The position numbers and the translations under genes are program-made. Shown one piece after another: positions 15,732 through 22,781 of a DNA stretch of 32,791 bases. The first letter of the stretch is position 1; every line of letters starts with the position of its first letter. Below the pieces are notes generated by a model. It worked only from the letters and a program-made list of their open reading frames with translations, had not been told where the DNA came from and made no database searches. Origin of the DNA: Kiritimatiellia bacterium (GTDB lineage Bacteria; Verrucomicrobiota; Kiritimatiellia; RFP12; UBA1067); NCBI GenBank assembly GCA_017563185.1, contig JAFXIL010000035.1, positions 1-32,791 on the forward strand, given 5' to 3'.

Positions 15732-16172
15732 ATGAACTATCCCGAATACGAACTGGCGGGCATCGAGACGATCGCCCGAGGCGTGTGCGTGCAGAACGGC
15801 AGAGCGCTTCTCTGCCGTGCTAAGGGCGGCGCCACAACCTACCTTCCCGGCGGACACATCGAGTTCGGCGAGACGGGCCGCCAGGCCCTCGCGCGCGAGA
15901 TGAAGGAAGAGATGAACGTTGCTGCCACGGTGGGTCCCCTTCTCGGCGTCGTGGAGAACTCCTTCATCCAGCACGGGAAACCCCACGCCGAAATCAACCT
16001 CGTGTATCGCATGGAGGTTCCGCCCGATACCACCGCCCAGGCGGCTGAGGACTGGATTGACTTCGAATGGCGCCCCATCGACGACCTCGACGCCGCCAAC
16101 ATCCTCCCGCCCGTCATGAAGAAGTTCTTCACGGAAGAGACTGGCTCGGGGATTAGAGAATATAATGTATAG
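15732..16172 (+). CDS. NUDIX hydrolase
   Basis: A 146-residue protein with a NUDIX box at about residues 46-68: GHIEFGETGRQAL followed by AREMKEEMNV. This matches Gx5Ex7REUxEExGU with Asn in place of the last Gly. NUDIX enzymes hydrolyse nucleoside diphosphates linked to another group; the substrate cannot be told from this sequence. The start at 15732 is chosen because the extended -10 lies just upstream. It is the only plus-strand gene left of the putative origin. The stop codon at 16170-16172 forms the first unit of a heptamer array. Confidence 0.85.
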   Translation: MNYPEYELAGIETIARGVCVQNGRALLCRAKGGATTYLPGGHIEFGETGRQALAREMKEEMNVAATVGPLLGVVENSFIQHGKPHAEINLVYRMEVPPDTTAQAAEDWIDFEWRPIDDLDAANILPPVMKKFFTEETGSGIREYNV

Positions 16173-16190
16173 TGTCTAGTGCGTAGAAAT
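16170..16190. repeat. Period-7 tandem array at the NUDIX stop codon
   Basis: Three heptamers, TAGTGTC, TAGTGCG and TAGAAAT, begin with the TAG stop codon of the NUDIX gene. It is the same family as the arrays at 1723 and 6572. Confidence 0.55.
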
Positions 16191-16227
16191 AATAACGTTT
16201 ACCCTAAACTCCTCGTTTGGATTTTAA

Positions 16228-16251
16228 CGCAGAGTCGCAGAGAGGCAGAGG
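16228..16251. repeat. CGCAGAGN octamer array
   Basis: Three consecutive octamers: CGCAGAGT, CGCAGAGA, GGCAGAGG. Related CAGAG octamers recur at about 16986-17016 (degenerate, opposite strand) and in the inverted repeat at 17143-17319. Confidence 0.6.
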
Positions 16252-16272
16252 CTTTCGGCTGCAACAGGGGCA

Positions 16273-16341
16273 AATGTTGCAGATAGCAACATTGGAAATT
16301 GGCAACATTGGGACTGGCAACATTTCCACATTGGCAACATT
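16273..16341. repeat. Iteron-like GCAACATT repeats
   Basis: GCAACATT occurs at 16286, 16302, 16317 and 16334, spaced 16, 15 and 17 bp, and in the opposite orientation at 16273-16280. The last three are preceded by G, giving GGCAACATT. The spacing of about 1.5 helical turns and position beside the origin-like region suggest protein-binding sites; this is inference. Confidence 0.6.
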
Positions 16342-16380
16342 CTCTAAGTCCGTGATTTTCCGAATTGTTATCTGTGACAA

Positions 16381-16420
16381 TAAAAAACCCGCTCCAGGGT
16401 ATGGGGAGGACCTAGAGCGG
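16381..16420 (-). terminator. Rho-independent terminator, leftward
   Basis: On the minus strand CCGCTCTAGG pairs with CCTGGAGCGG (one mismatch) around a 12-nt loop, followed by GTTTTTTATT. It would end leftward transcripts from the intergenic region and shields the NUDIX gene end. Confidence 0.75.
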
Positions 16421-16500
16421 TAACGGACAGTTGGTTGGCTTTGTCCACTGGTAAGTAGGCAATGCCGCCAGGGAATCTACAGAAATCCTTGAAGATATTT
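16381..16500 (-). ncRNA. Candidate structured small RNA with C-rich terminator loop
   Basis: On the minus strand a TATGAT -10 (16513-16508), with a weak -35 CTGCAA 17 nt upstream, would start an RNA near 16500. The ~120-nt transcript folds into three successive hairpins: CTGG/CCAG (16449-16472 region), GGACA/TGTCC (16425-16446), and the terminator stem. It has no good protein frame and does not match 5S, SRP, 6S or tmRNA signatures that I recognise. The terminator loop TCCTCCCCATAC is complementary to a Shine-Dalgarno (GGGGAGGA), as in C-rich-loop regulatory RNAs. Expression is not proven. Confidence 0.4.
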
Positions 16501-16810
16501 CCATCTTATCATAACTTGCCCGGAAATCATTTGCAGATGATGAAAACATCATGAAAACTTTGATATACTAGGCTAGATTTTAATGTTTCACATCTGTTGA
16601 TAACCCGTTGACAACTTTTAATAAAAATCCAATATTTTTGGCTTGATTTTGACCCCATGTTTTGCAATCCCCTGTAAATAAAGGGGATAACGCACTTTCG
16701 CTTCAATTTCCGTGACGCATAACGTATATGTTATTAACTCTATAGTTGTTGTTGATAAATCCTCCCGATAAGTTGTTGTGTTGTGGGGCGGCCCCCTTCA
16801 CGGCCGCCTC
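16501..16810. other. Candidate chromosomal replication origin (oriC-like region)
   Basis: This stretch is strikingly AT-rich against a GC-rich background and has no convincing gene. It holds two identical 9-mers TGTTGATAA (16595-16603, 16750-16758), reverse complement TTATCAACA, one base from the DnaA box TTATCCACA, plus a weaker match (16682-16690). Between them lies an AAAAAT/ATTTTT-rich core (about 16620-16640). Flanking elements are an ATGATG-aaaa-CATCAT inverted repeat (16537-16552) and a 7-bp GGCGGCC/GGCCGCC hairpin (16787-16808). Gene orientation is leftward to the left and rightward to the right. mnmG, often near bacterial origins, follows. No dnaA, dnaN, parA or parB lies in the window, so this remains inference. 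Confidence 0.5.
16561..16569 (+). promoter_or_regulatory. Extended -10 motif within the origin-like region
   Basis: TGATATACT is identical to the motif just before mnmG. It would start rightward transcription through the AT-rich core. No gene follows for 1 kb, so any transcript would be a leader or origin-associated RNA. Confidence 0.35.
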
Positions 16811-17055
16811 GCTTGCCACATACCCTCTATCACGCGAACACGATGATGTAACAAGGCCACCTCGGCTTTGCCACATCTCGAGGTACCCCTGAAGGAATTA
16901 CCCGAATTTCTCTTTGCCCATGATGTTTGCACTCGATATTTGCGATGCACTTCCTGTTCCCATCCCCATTCACCCCTTACCTTCTAATCTCTCCGCTCTC
17001 TGCGGTCCTCTGCGTGAGACCATCCCACTCCATTCCGAAACCTTACAAGAACCTA

Positions 17056-17095
17056 GAAACTTCCAAACTTCCAAACGTCGAAACTCCGAAACTTC
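17056..17095. repeat. Octamer tandem array (GAAACTTC family)
   Basis: Five units in exact period 8: GAAACTTC, CAAACTTC, CAAACGTC, GAAACTCC, GAAACTTC. The same family recurs at 17484-17533 and 25465-25504. A 70-codon open frame across it is repeat-derived. The stretch 16811-17055 shows a degenerate direct repeat (CCTCGCTTGCCACAT-like at about 16807 and 16857) and nothing else I can name. Confidence 0.75.
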
Positions 17096-17142
17096 TTTTG
17101 CTTCCGCTATTGGGAGTTTAGCCTAAACGTCGCAGTTGAAGT

Positions 17143-17319
17143 CTCACACAGAGGCACAGAGACACAGAGAACTGAGAAATCCAGAATTGTCACTGCAATT
17201 CTTAGAGTTATCAATACTTTAAACTTCAAAGGAGTTTTCACCACTTTGGGTGAATCTAAGATTCATTCTCAGTTGATTATATCTGCATAATTCTCTGTGT
17301 CTCTGTGCCTCTGTGTGAG
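17143..17319. repeat. 29-bp perfect inverted repeat made of CACAGAGR octamers
   Basis: The left arm 17143-17171 and right arm 17291-17319 are exact reverse complements, separated by 119 bp. Each arm is itself octameric (CACAGAGG, CACAGAGA, CACAGAGA). The spacer is AT-rich and without genes. Such CACAGAG repeats are, from memory, scattered in intergenic DNA of many environmental bacteria. Confidence 0.85.
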
Positions 17320-17483
17320 CTATTATGCGGACAATACAATCTCAACTGTTTTTTAGGTTTAGGAGTTTGGGAGATTTAGAATACTCTTCAAAAGTCTAAT
17401 GCCTCCAAGACTCCGAAATCCAACCAGCGAAAGCAATGAACATGTGTCAATGGCAGAGCATTTTGCAATCAGCTCCACCACTC

Positions 17484-17533
17484 CCTAAACCCTAAACCCT
17501 CTAAACATCGAAACTCTCAAACTTTCAAACCTC
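17484..17533. repeat. Tandem array (CTAAACC then CAAACTTT family) upstream of mnmG
   Basis: Period-7 CTAAACC units merge into period-8 units GAAACTCT, CAAACTTT, CAAACCTC (17510-17533). It lies about 40 bp upstream of the mnmG -10. Confidence 0.65.
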
Positions 17534-17568
17534 CCACCTCTCTCTCCCTTCCCCAACTGCATTCGTTG

Positions 17569-17577
17569 TGATATACT
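17569..17577 (+). promoter_or_regulatory. Extended -10 promoter of mnmG
   Basis: TGATATACT abuts the first in-frame ATG (17578) and ends 9 nt before the second ATG (17587). A transcript from it would start near 17584-17587, so the second ATG is the likely start and the mRNA leaderless or nearly so. Confidence 0.55.
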
Positions 17578-17586
17578 ATGGTGGAC

Positions 17587-20190
17587 ATGAACCTTAAGCC
17601 AGAGATAATAGTAGTCGGAGGTGGACATGCCGGTGCGGAGGCTGCTCTCATAGCCGCGCGCATGGGCGTGCCCACCCTTCTCGTCACTAGCCTGAAGTCG
17701 GCAATCGCTCGTATGCCTTGCAATCCCTCGATCGGCGGCCTCGCCAAAAGCCATCTAGTGTTCGAGCTGGATTCTCTTGGCGGCGAGATGGGCTTCAACG
17801 CCGACCTCACCGCCCTTCAGGAAAAGACGCTCAACACTAGCCGCGGACCCGCTGTGCAGGCCACACGCGCTCAATGCGACAAGGCAGAATACACCCTCAG
17901 AATGCAGCGCGTGATTGCCTCGCAGGCCAATCTCGAGGTGCTTGAAGATGCTGTTGTAGAGATTCAGACGACTCCTCTTGACGTCGGGAAGCATGCCCGG
18001 GCAACTGGCGTGACAACATCTGCACACGGCTTCATCCCCGCTCGCGCCGTCATTCTCACGACTGGCACCTCCCTTCGCGGACGCATCTTCATCGGACGTG
18101 AAGCGAAGCCTTCCGGCGGCGATGGACGCCCCGCCGTTGACTTGCTAAGCGCATCGCTTGAACGCCTTGGATTCGCGCTGATCCGGCTCAAGACAGGAAC
18201 ACCCCCGCGCCTCAAAGCGTCATCCATCGACTTCTCCAAGACTGTCGAACACCCAGCTGAAGCCCATCCTCCCTACTTTTCGCTACGCACACGGGCGCTG
18301 CTCAAGTCTGTTTCCACGTGGAAACGCGAAGATGATGCCCATGTAGAAGGCCTAAGATTCCCATACCATGATGCCGCCGCATTGTGCGCGGCGGTCACTC
18401 CAGGGCGAATCGGACACGATGAGGGCGGCGTTTCCACGTGGAAACAGACCGACCGCGGCGTCGAACAACCCGAAAAGTGCGTTTCCACGTGGAAACAAGA
18501 TCGTCTGAACGCGGAAATCATGGCGCATAACGAAAGCATAACGCACGATTACCCATTGCCAGATTCTTCAGCTGCTCCTGTGGCCGACGTTTCCACGTGG
18601 AAACGTGCGGACGGATTGCACGCCCAGAATGTGCCCCGGCCAGAGGGTTGCGAAGATTGTTGTGATGTCTGTGGCGCGGGTAGGACTACGGGCGGGGCTG
18701 TTTCCACGTGGAAACAGGATGAAGGTAAGGGCGTAGCTGTCGGGTGTGGTTGTCCCGTGAATATGCGGACGGGCGGCAGAACGGATTTTTGGGGCCAGCG
18801 TGGTGCGTGTGGCGATTGTAATGATGAGCAGCCGACCAAGAACGACGACGCGACTACAGCCGTAGTACACGGCATCACGGACGTTCAAAATGCCGCCTTG
18901 AAGAACAGTGTTTCCACGTGGAAACAGACTAATGAACATTCTTCGGACGATGATGTATGGGCACAAGAAAGGGCGCCATGGCCATTGAACGAGCCGAAGA
19001 TGTCCTGTTGGGCGACGCACACAACGGCGGAGACGCACGAGATAATACGTTCAAACCTTAACCGAAGCGCGCTATACGGAGGGGCGATAAGCGGGACGGG
19101 CGTGAGATACTGTCCGTCGATTGAGGACAAGATTGTTCGCTTCCCAGACGCCGCTGGCCACCATGTAATGCTGGAGCCAGAAGACAGGGCCGGAACGATC
19201 ATATATCCGAACGGCCTCTCGAACAGCCTGCCACGAGATGTCCAGGAGCGCCTTGTCCATTCCGTTCCCGGCCTTGAACATGCCGAATTCCTTGCCTATG
19301 CCTATGCGATCGAGTACGACGGCATAGATGCCCGCGAATTGAAGCATACGCTAGAGTCGAAGCGGATTGGCGGGCTCTACTTCGCCGGACAGGTAAACGG
19401 CACCACAGGCTATGAAGAGGCTGCCGCCCAGGGCATCATGGCGGGAATCAACGCCGCATTTGCCGTGAAGGGCGAAGCGCCGCTTGTCCTCAGCCGGCAG
19501 GACGCCTATATCGGCGTCTTGATAGACGATCTTGTCACCAAGGGCACGGACGAGCCGTACCGCATGTTCACGAGCCGTGCGGAACGGCGCCTTATACTGC
19601 GCCAGGACAATGCGCGCTATCGCCTTGCCGACGCCGCCGACCGCGTGGGCGTGCTTCCTACATCCATCCGCGCCCAAACGCGCCGCTTTATGCAGATGAT
19701 CGATGAAATCGAGGCTGAGCCAAAGCTTCTCAAGCAGTTGACCGCAACGCAGCCTTCAAAGCATGAAGGTGCAGACGATGCCGCCGCAGCTGTGCCTGAC
19801 AATGGACAACGACGCCCTTGCGCACTTGGTGCAGACCAGACGACGGTCGACCCGTCTAATGAGAATGCGCGCGAGAAGGGCGGCAACGTTTCGGCGGGGC
19901 GCCATATTCCCCATGAAGTCCTTGAGCAGTTGTCCATACGCGCTCGGTATGCGGGCTACATAGCGCGCGAGGAGGCCGCCGCAGAGCGGGCGAAGCGCGA
20001 CGAGTCGATTGCCTTCCCCGCATGGCTTGATCTCGACAAATGCACTGCCGTGCGCTATGAGACCCGGGAGAAGTTGAAGCGCTACAAACCCGAGACGCTT
20101 GCGCAGGCTTCTCGCATCCCCGGCGTCAATCCGGCAGACATCGCCGTACTTGCAATCATCATAAAGCGCGGACATGTCAATAGACCGTAG
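17587..20190 (+). CDS. mnmG: tRNA U34 carboxymethylaminomethyl-modifying enzyme MnmG with a ~230-residue extra insert
   Basis: MnmG works with MnmE to modify U34 of certain tRNAs, using FAD. The 867-residue product is far longer than the usual ~620-640. Family motifs are intact: FAD-binding [12 protein letters not shown] (residue 8 on), MPCNPSIGG with Cys45, [20 protein letters not shown] with the second conserved Cys (about 474), [30 protein letters not shown], and a C-terminal ASRIPGV domain. The extra segment (about residues 236-469; nt 18292-18993) sits in a normally short loop just before the second Cys. It looks disordered, has Cys-rich patches, and contains VSTWK six times, each encoded by GTTTCCACGTGGAAAC. 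A second region (about 720-772) is also unlike other MnmG. Because all core motifs remain, the enzyme is probably active. The insert seems kept for its DNA. Confidence 0.93.
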   Translation: MNLKPEIIVVGGGHAGAEAALIAARMGVPTLLVTSLKSAIARMPCNPSIGGLAKSHLVFELDSLGGEMGFNADLTALQEKTLNTSRGPAVQATRAQCDKAEYTLRMQRVIASQANLEVLEDAVVEIQTTPLDVGKHARATGVTTSAHGFIPARAVILTTGTSLRGRIFIGREAKPSGGDGRPAVDLLSASLERLGFALIRLKTGTPPRLKASSIDFSKTVEHPAEAHPPYFSLRTRALLKSVSTWKREDDAHVEGLRFPYHDAAALCAAVTPGRIGHDEGGVSTWKQTDRGVEQPEKCVSTWKQDRLNAEIMAHNESITHDYPLPDSSAAPVADVSTWKRADGLHAQNVPRPEGCEDCCDVCGAGRTTGGAVSTWKQDEGKGVAVGCGCPVNMRTGGRTDFWGQRGACGDCNDEQPTKNDDATTAVVHGITDVQNAALKNSVSTWKQTNEHSSDDDVWAQERAPWPLNEPKMSCWATHTTAETHEIIRSNLNRSALYGGAISGTGVRYCPSIEDKIVRFPDAAGHHVMLEPEDRAGTIIYPNGLSNSLPRDVQERLVHSVPGLEHAEFLAYAYAIEYDGIDARELKHTLESKRIGGLYFAGQVNGTTGYEEAAAQGIMAGINAAFAVKGEAPLVLSRQDAYIGVLIDDLVTKGTDEPYRMFTSRAERRLILRQDNARYRLADAADRVGVLPTSIRAQTRRFMQMIDEIEAEPKLLKQLTATQPSKHEGADDAAAAVPDNGQRRPCALGADQTTVDPSNENAREKGGNVSAGRHIPHEVLEQLSIRARYAGYIAREEAAAERAKRDESIAFPAWLDLDKCTAVRYETREKLKRYKPETLAQASRIPGVNPADIAVLAIIIKRGHVNRP
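18310..18925. repeat. Six identical parS-like 16-bp palindromes inside mnmG
   Basis: GTTTCCACGTGGAAAC occurs exactly at 18310-18325, 18430-18445, 18481-18496, 18589-18604, 18700-18715 and 18910-18925, and nowhere else that I can see in the window. Start-to-start distances are 120, 51, 108, 111 and 210 bp, all multiples of three, so each encodes VSTWK followed by Q or R. DNA between the copies is not repeated. The core TTCCACGTGGAA is that of known Pseudomonas and Myxococcus parS sites (TGTTCCACGTGGAACA type); the outer two bases on each side differ. ParB binding is inferred from this and from the origin-like neighbourhood. Confidence 0.85.
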
Positions 20191-20307
20191 TTATGCGCCA
20201 TAGAATGATTGACGGCAGACCATGCAGAATTGCTGCACGACCGTCACCCCTGCTGCGATGAAGCGCATCCGCCCCGCTAACGCCGCAGAACGCATGTGAA
20301 ACTGGCC

Positions 20308-20344
20308 GCGCAGCAGAAAGTGCGCTAAAGTAAAACTTTTTTTT
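20308..20344 (+). terminator. Possible weak terminator after mnmG
   Basis: GCGCA/TGCGC with an 8-nt loop (20308-20325) is followed by a small AAAGT/ACTTT hairpin that runs into eight T (20337-20344). The first stem is too far from the T tract and the second is AT-only, so termination would be weak. The T run also sits just before the -35 of the next gene. Confidence 0.35.
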
Positions 20345-20347
20345 CCC

Positions 20348-20376
20348 TTGCACATAAAATTCAAAAGCGATATACT
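20348..20376 (+). promoter_or_regulatory. Sigma-70-type promoter of the EIIA-CBS gene, leaderless start
   Basis: TTGCAC (20348-20353), a 17-nt spacer, and TATACT (20371-20376) lie 8 nt before the GTG start at 20385. The spacing implies a leaderless mRNA. Confidence 0.65.
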
Positions 20377-20384
20377 ATTCCTCT

Positions 20385-21305
20385 GTGAAACAAGAAGAAT
20401 TAAAACTTACTGCGTTCTTCGGTTTGGAGGACGTGTTGCCGCAGTGCGGCAAAATGTCGCGTGACGACATTGTACGGACGCTTGTGACCGGGCTTGCCGG
20501 GCGAAATGGGATTCCAGACGCCGACGAGCTGGTGAGGAGCGTTCTTGATCGCGAGGCGTGTGGCTCGACCGTCATCATAGACGGCCTTGCCGTGCCGCAC
20601 GCGCGCATAGACGGGCTGAAGCGGCCGTATGCCGCGGTAGCCACCAGCGAGCGCGGCGTCGAATGGTCCGGCGAAGGCGAAGGCAGGGTGCATGTAGTGT
20701 TCCTCATGCTCATCCCGCGCGACGACCCGGCGCTGTACCTGAAGGTGCTGCGGGCCCTGGGAACGATGCTCGACGACCAGGCGAACCTCAGACTGCTCGC
20801 CCGGATGACGAGCGCCGGCGAGGTGTACCGCTTCCTCGAGAGCGGCAAGGCGTACCTGCCCAGGTTCCTCACGGCGGCGGACATAATGACGAACGACTTC
20901 AGGGCGCTGCCCGACGACGGCACTCTCCAGACGTGCATAAACGCCCTCATATCCGAGCATGTCTCGGAACTGCCCGTGACCAACGCCGCAGGAAACCTCA
21001 AGGGCGTGGTGCGCGCCGACAAGCTGCTCCGCGCCTGCATCCCGGAGCATTTCCTCTGGATGGACGACTATTCCTCCATCCTCGACTTCGAGCCGTTCGC
21101 GCAGGTTCTCGACAACGAGCACAACACTCCGCTCACCACGATAATGGACGAAAGATATCCCGTCGTCTCCCCAGGCAGCCCCGCCGTGCAGGTCTCCTGC
21201 GAGATGATGAAGCACAAGAGCTCCAAGTGCTACGTGCGCGACGAAGGCCGCCTCGTGGGCATTGTGAAGCTGACGGAATTCCTCAACAAGATATTCAGAG
21301 AGTGA
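20385..21305 (+). CDS. PTS EIIA-type (fructose/nitrogen class) domain fused to two CBS domains
   Basis: The 306-residue protein has an EIIA-2 domain (about 1-155) with the phospho-acceptor block GLAVPHARIDG (His72), then a CBS pair (about 165-306; TAADIMTNDF with LPVTNAAGNLKGVV, and TTIMDERYPVVSP with VRDEGRLVGIVKL). EIIA-2 domains accept phosphate from HPr-like proteins, and CBS pairs bind adenine nucleotides. No sugar permease domain is present, so a sensory or regulatory role is likely. It precedes an ion or anion permease by 9 bp, an arrangement I believe is frequent in PVC genomes and that suggests direct control of that transporter. The start is GTG, fixed by the promoter 8 nt upstream. 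Confidence 0.85.
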   Translation: MKQEELKLTAFFGLEDVLPQCGKMSRDDIVRTLVTGLAGRNGIPDADELVRSVLDREACGSTVIIDGLAVPHARIDGLKRPYAAVATSERGVEWSGEGEGRVHVVFLMLIPRDDPALYLKVLRALGTMLDDQANLRLLARMTSAGEVYRFLESGKAYLPRFLTAADIMTNDFRALPDDGTLQTCINALISEHVSELPVTNAAGNLKGVVRADKLLRACIPEHFLWMDDYSSILDFEPFAQVLDNEHNTPLTTIMDERYPVVSPGSPAVQVSCEMMKHKSSKCYVRDEGRLVGIVKLTEFLNKIFRE

Positions 21306-21314
21306 TCTGGCGTC

Positions 21315-22781
21315 ATGAAAAAGTTCTTCAACCCTAAGTTCATCCTTCAACTTCTCATCGTCTGCGGCGTGACGTTCGGCGGGCTCGAGGCGGGGCTCGC
21401 CACGAACGCCACGCAGGCGCTCACGCTCGCCGTGTTCTCGGCCGTCATCTCCACCACGCTCCTATTCTGGGAGCGCCGCGTGGGCGTGGCGTTCATAGGC
21501 GTGGCGCTGCTCGTGGGCTGCAAGGCGATGTCGCTGCGGCAGATGCTTGTAGGCACGGAGCTGGACATCATCCTCTTCCTTGTCGGCATGATGATCATCG
21601 TGGGCGTGCTGAAAGACCTCGGCTTCCTCACATGGGTGATCCAGCTCATCATCAGCAGGAAGAAGATGACGGGCGTATCCTTCACAGCGATACTCTGCCT
21701 GCTTTCGGCGGTGATGGCTTCGGTCGTGGACGAAGTGTCGTCCATCGTCGTGGTGCTTGCCCTCGTCTTCCAGGTGTGCGAGACGCTGAAGCTCAGGCCG
21801 CACCCGTTCGTGCTCATAGCCGTGATGGCCACCAACATAGGCTCGTCCGCCACGATGCTAGGCAATCCCGTGGGAATCTTCATCGGCAACAAGGCCGGCT
21901 TCACGTTCTCGCAGTTCCTCATTGGCGCAACCCCCGTGGCGTTCGCGGCGCTCGTGTGCACGTTCCTGATCACGCTCTTCTGGTTCCGCAAGGCGATCCA
22001 CGAGATGTCGCAGGCGATGGAGGCCCACCGCAAGACGGGCCTCGGACCGACCGCGAAGATACCCTACAAGGCCGGTCTCGCCGTGCTGCTCACCACCGTG
22101 GTGGTGATCGCCTTCCACCACCAGATCGAGGGGCTGCTCGGGCTCACGGGCGCCGAGAACCACAACGCGTTCCTCATCATGACGCCGCTCGTGATGGCGG
22201 GCCTTCTGATGATTCTGCGCCCGTCGCGCGCGCGCCACTACGTGGAGCAGGACGTGGAATGGTGGACTCTGCTCTTCTTCATGCTGCTCTTCTCCATCTC
22301 GGCCTCGCTCAGCACGAACGGCATCACGGCCAACCTCGCCACAACGCTCACGCAGCACGCGAAGGGCGGTCCCACGGGAATGATCCCGCTCGTGGTGCTG
22401 ATCTCCTCGCTGGGCTCTGCGTTCGTGGACAACATCGTGTTCGTGGCGTCCTTCACCCCGGTCGTGCAGGAGCTGATGAAGATGTCGTCGGAGTACTCCG
22501 TGCTCTGGTGGGCGCTCCTCTTCGGCGCCTGCTACGGCGGCAACATCACCGTGGTGGGCTCCACCGCCAACATCGTCGCATCGGGCCTTCTCGAGAAGCA
22601 CGGCCAGCACCCCATAAAGTTCGGCGACTGGATCAAGATCGGCACGCTGGTGGGGGTGGTCAGCGGAGTCGTAGCCTGGGTGATGCTGCTCGTCATGCCG
22701 ATGCCCAAGCCGGCGAACCACGACGCGGCCCCGAAGGCCGCCGCCGTTCAAAGCGCACAACAAGCCAGCCAAGCCAAATGA
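21315..22781 (+). CDS. ArsB/NhaD/SLC13-superfamily permease
   Basis: A 488-residue membrane protein with about 11-12 helices in two similar halves. Each half has a re-entrant, small-residue block: ATNIGSSATMLGNPVGIFIG (about 176-195) in the first and GGNITVVGSTANIVASG in the second, with DEVSS and FVDNIVF in the helices before them. This is the ion-transporter superfamily pattern shared by Na+/H+ antiporters of the NhaD type, arsenite permeases and SLC13 anion carriers. The substrate is not decidable here; the match to NhaD-like and ArsB-like members seems best. The C-terminal tail is Ala/Gln/Lys-rich and cytoplasmic. The stop overlaps the next gene's ATG by 4 nt, which couples the two oddly, because the next product is exported. 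Confidence 0.85.
   Translation: MKKFFNPKFILQLLIVCGVTFGGLEAGLATNATQALTLAVFSAVISTTLLFWERRVGVAFIGVALLVGCKAMSLRQMLVGTELDIILFLVGMMIIVGVLKDLGFLTWVIQLIISRKKMTGVSFTAILCLLSAVMASVVDEVSSIVVVLALVFQVCETLKLRPHPFVLIAVMATNIGSSATMLGNPVGIFIGNKAGFTFSQFLIGATPVAFAALVCTFLITLFWFRKAIHEMSQAMEAHRKTGLGPTAKIPYKAGLAVLLTTVVVIAFHHQIEGLLGLTGAENHNAFLIMTPLVMAGLLMILRPSRARHYVEQDVEWWTLLFFMLLFSISASLSTNGITANLATTLTQHAKGGPTGMIPLVVLISSLGSAFVDNIVFVASFTPVVQELMKMSSEYSVLWWALLFGACYGGNITVVGSTANIVASGLLEKHGQHPIKFGDWIKIGTLVGVVSGVVAWVMLLVMPMPKPANHDAAPKAAAVQSAQQASQAK

Noticed and set aside
16217-16423. 68-codon open frame in the intergenic region
   Set aside because: It is made of the CGCAGAG and GCAACATT repeats and runs through the terminator; no ribosome-binding site.
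16914-17126. Open frames of 64-70 codons upstream of mnmG
   Set aside because: They read through the GAAACTTC octamer array and have no family-like sequence or ribosome-binding site.
18310-18925. CRISPR array reading of the six palindromes
   Set aside because: The repeats are only 16 bp, are perfect palindromes, have intervals from 35 to 194 bp, lie inside an intact conserved gene, and no cas gene is near.
21632-22777. 956-residue frame fused to the GH89-like protein
   Set aside because: The part before 22778 is an out-of-frame shadow of the permease gene; the signal peptide starts at 22778 with an ATGA overlap.
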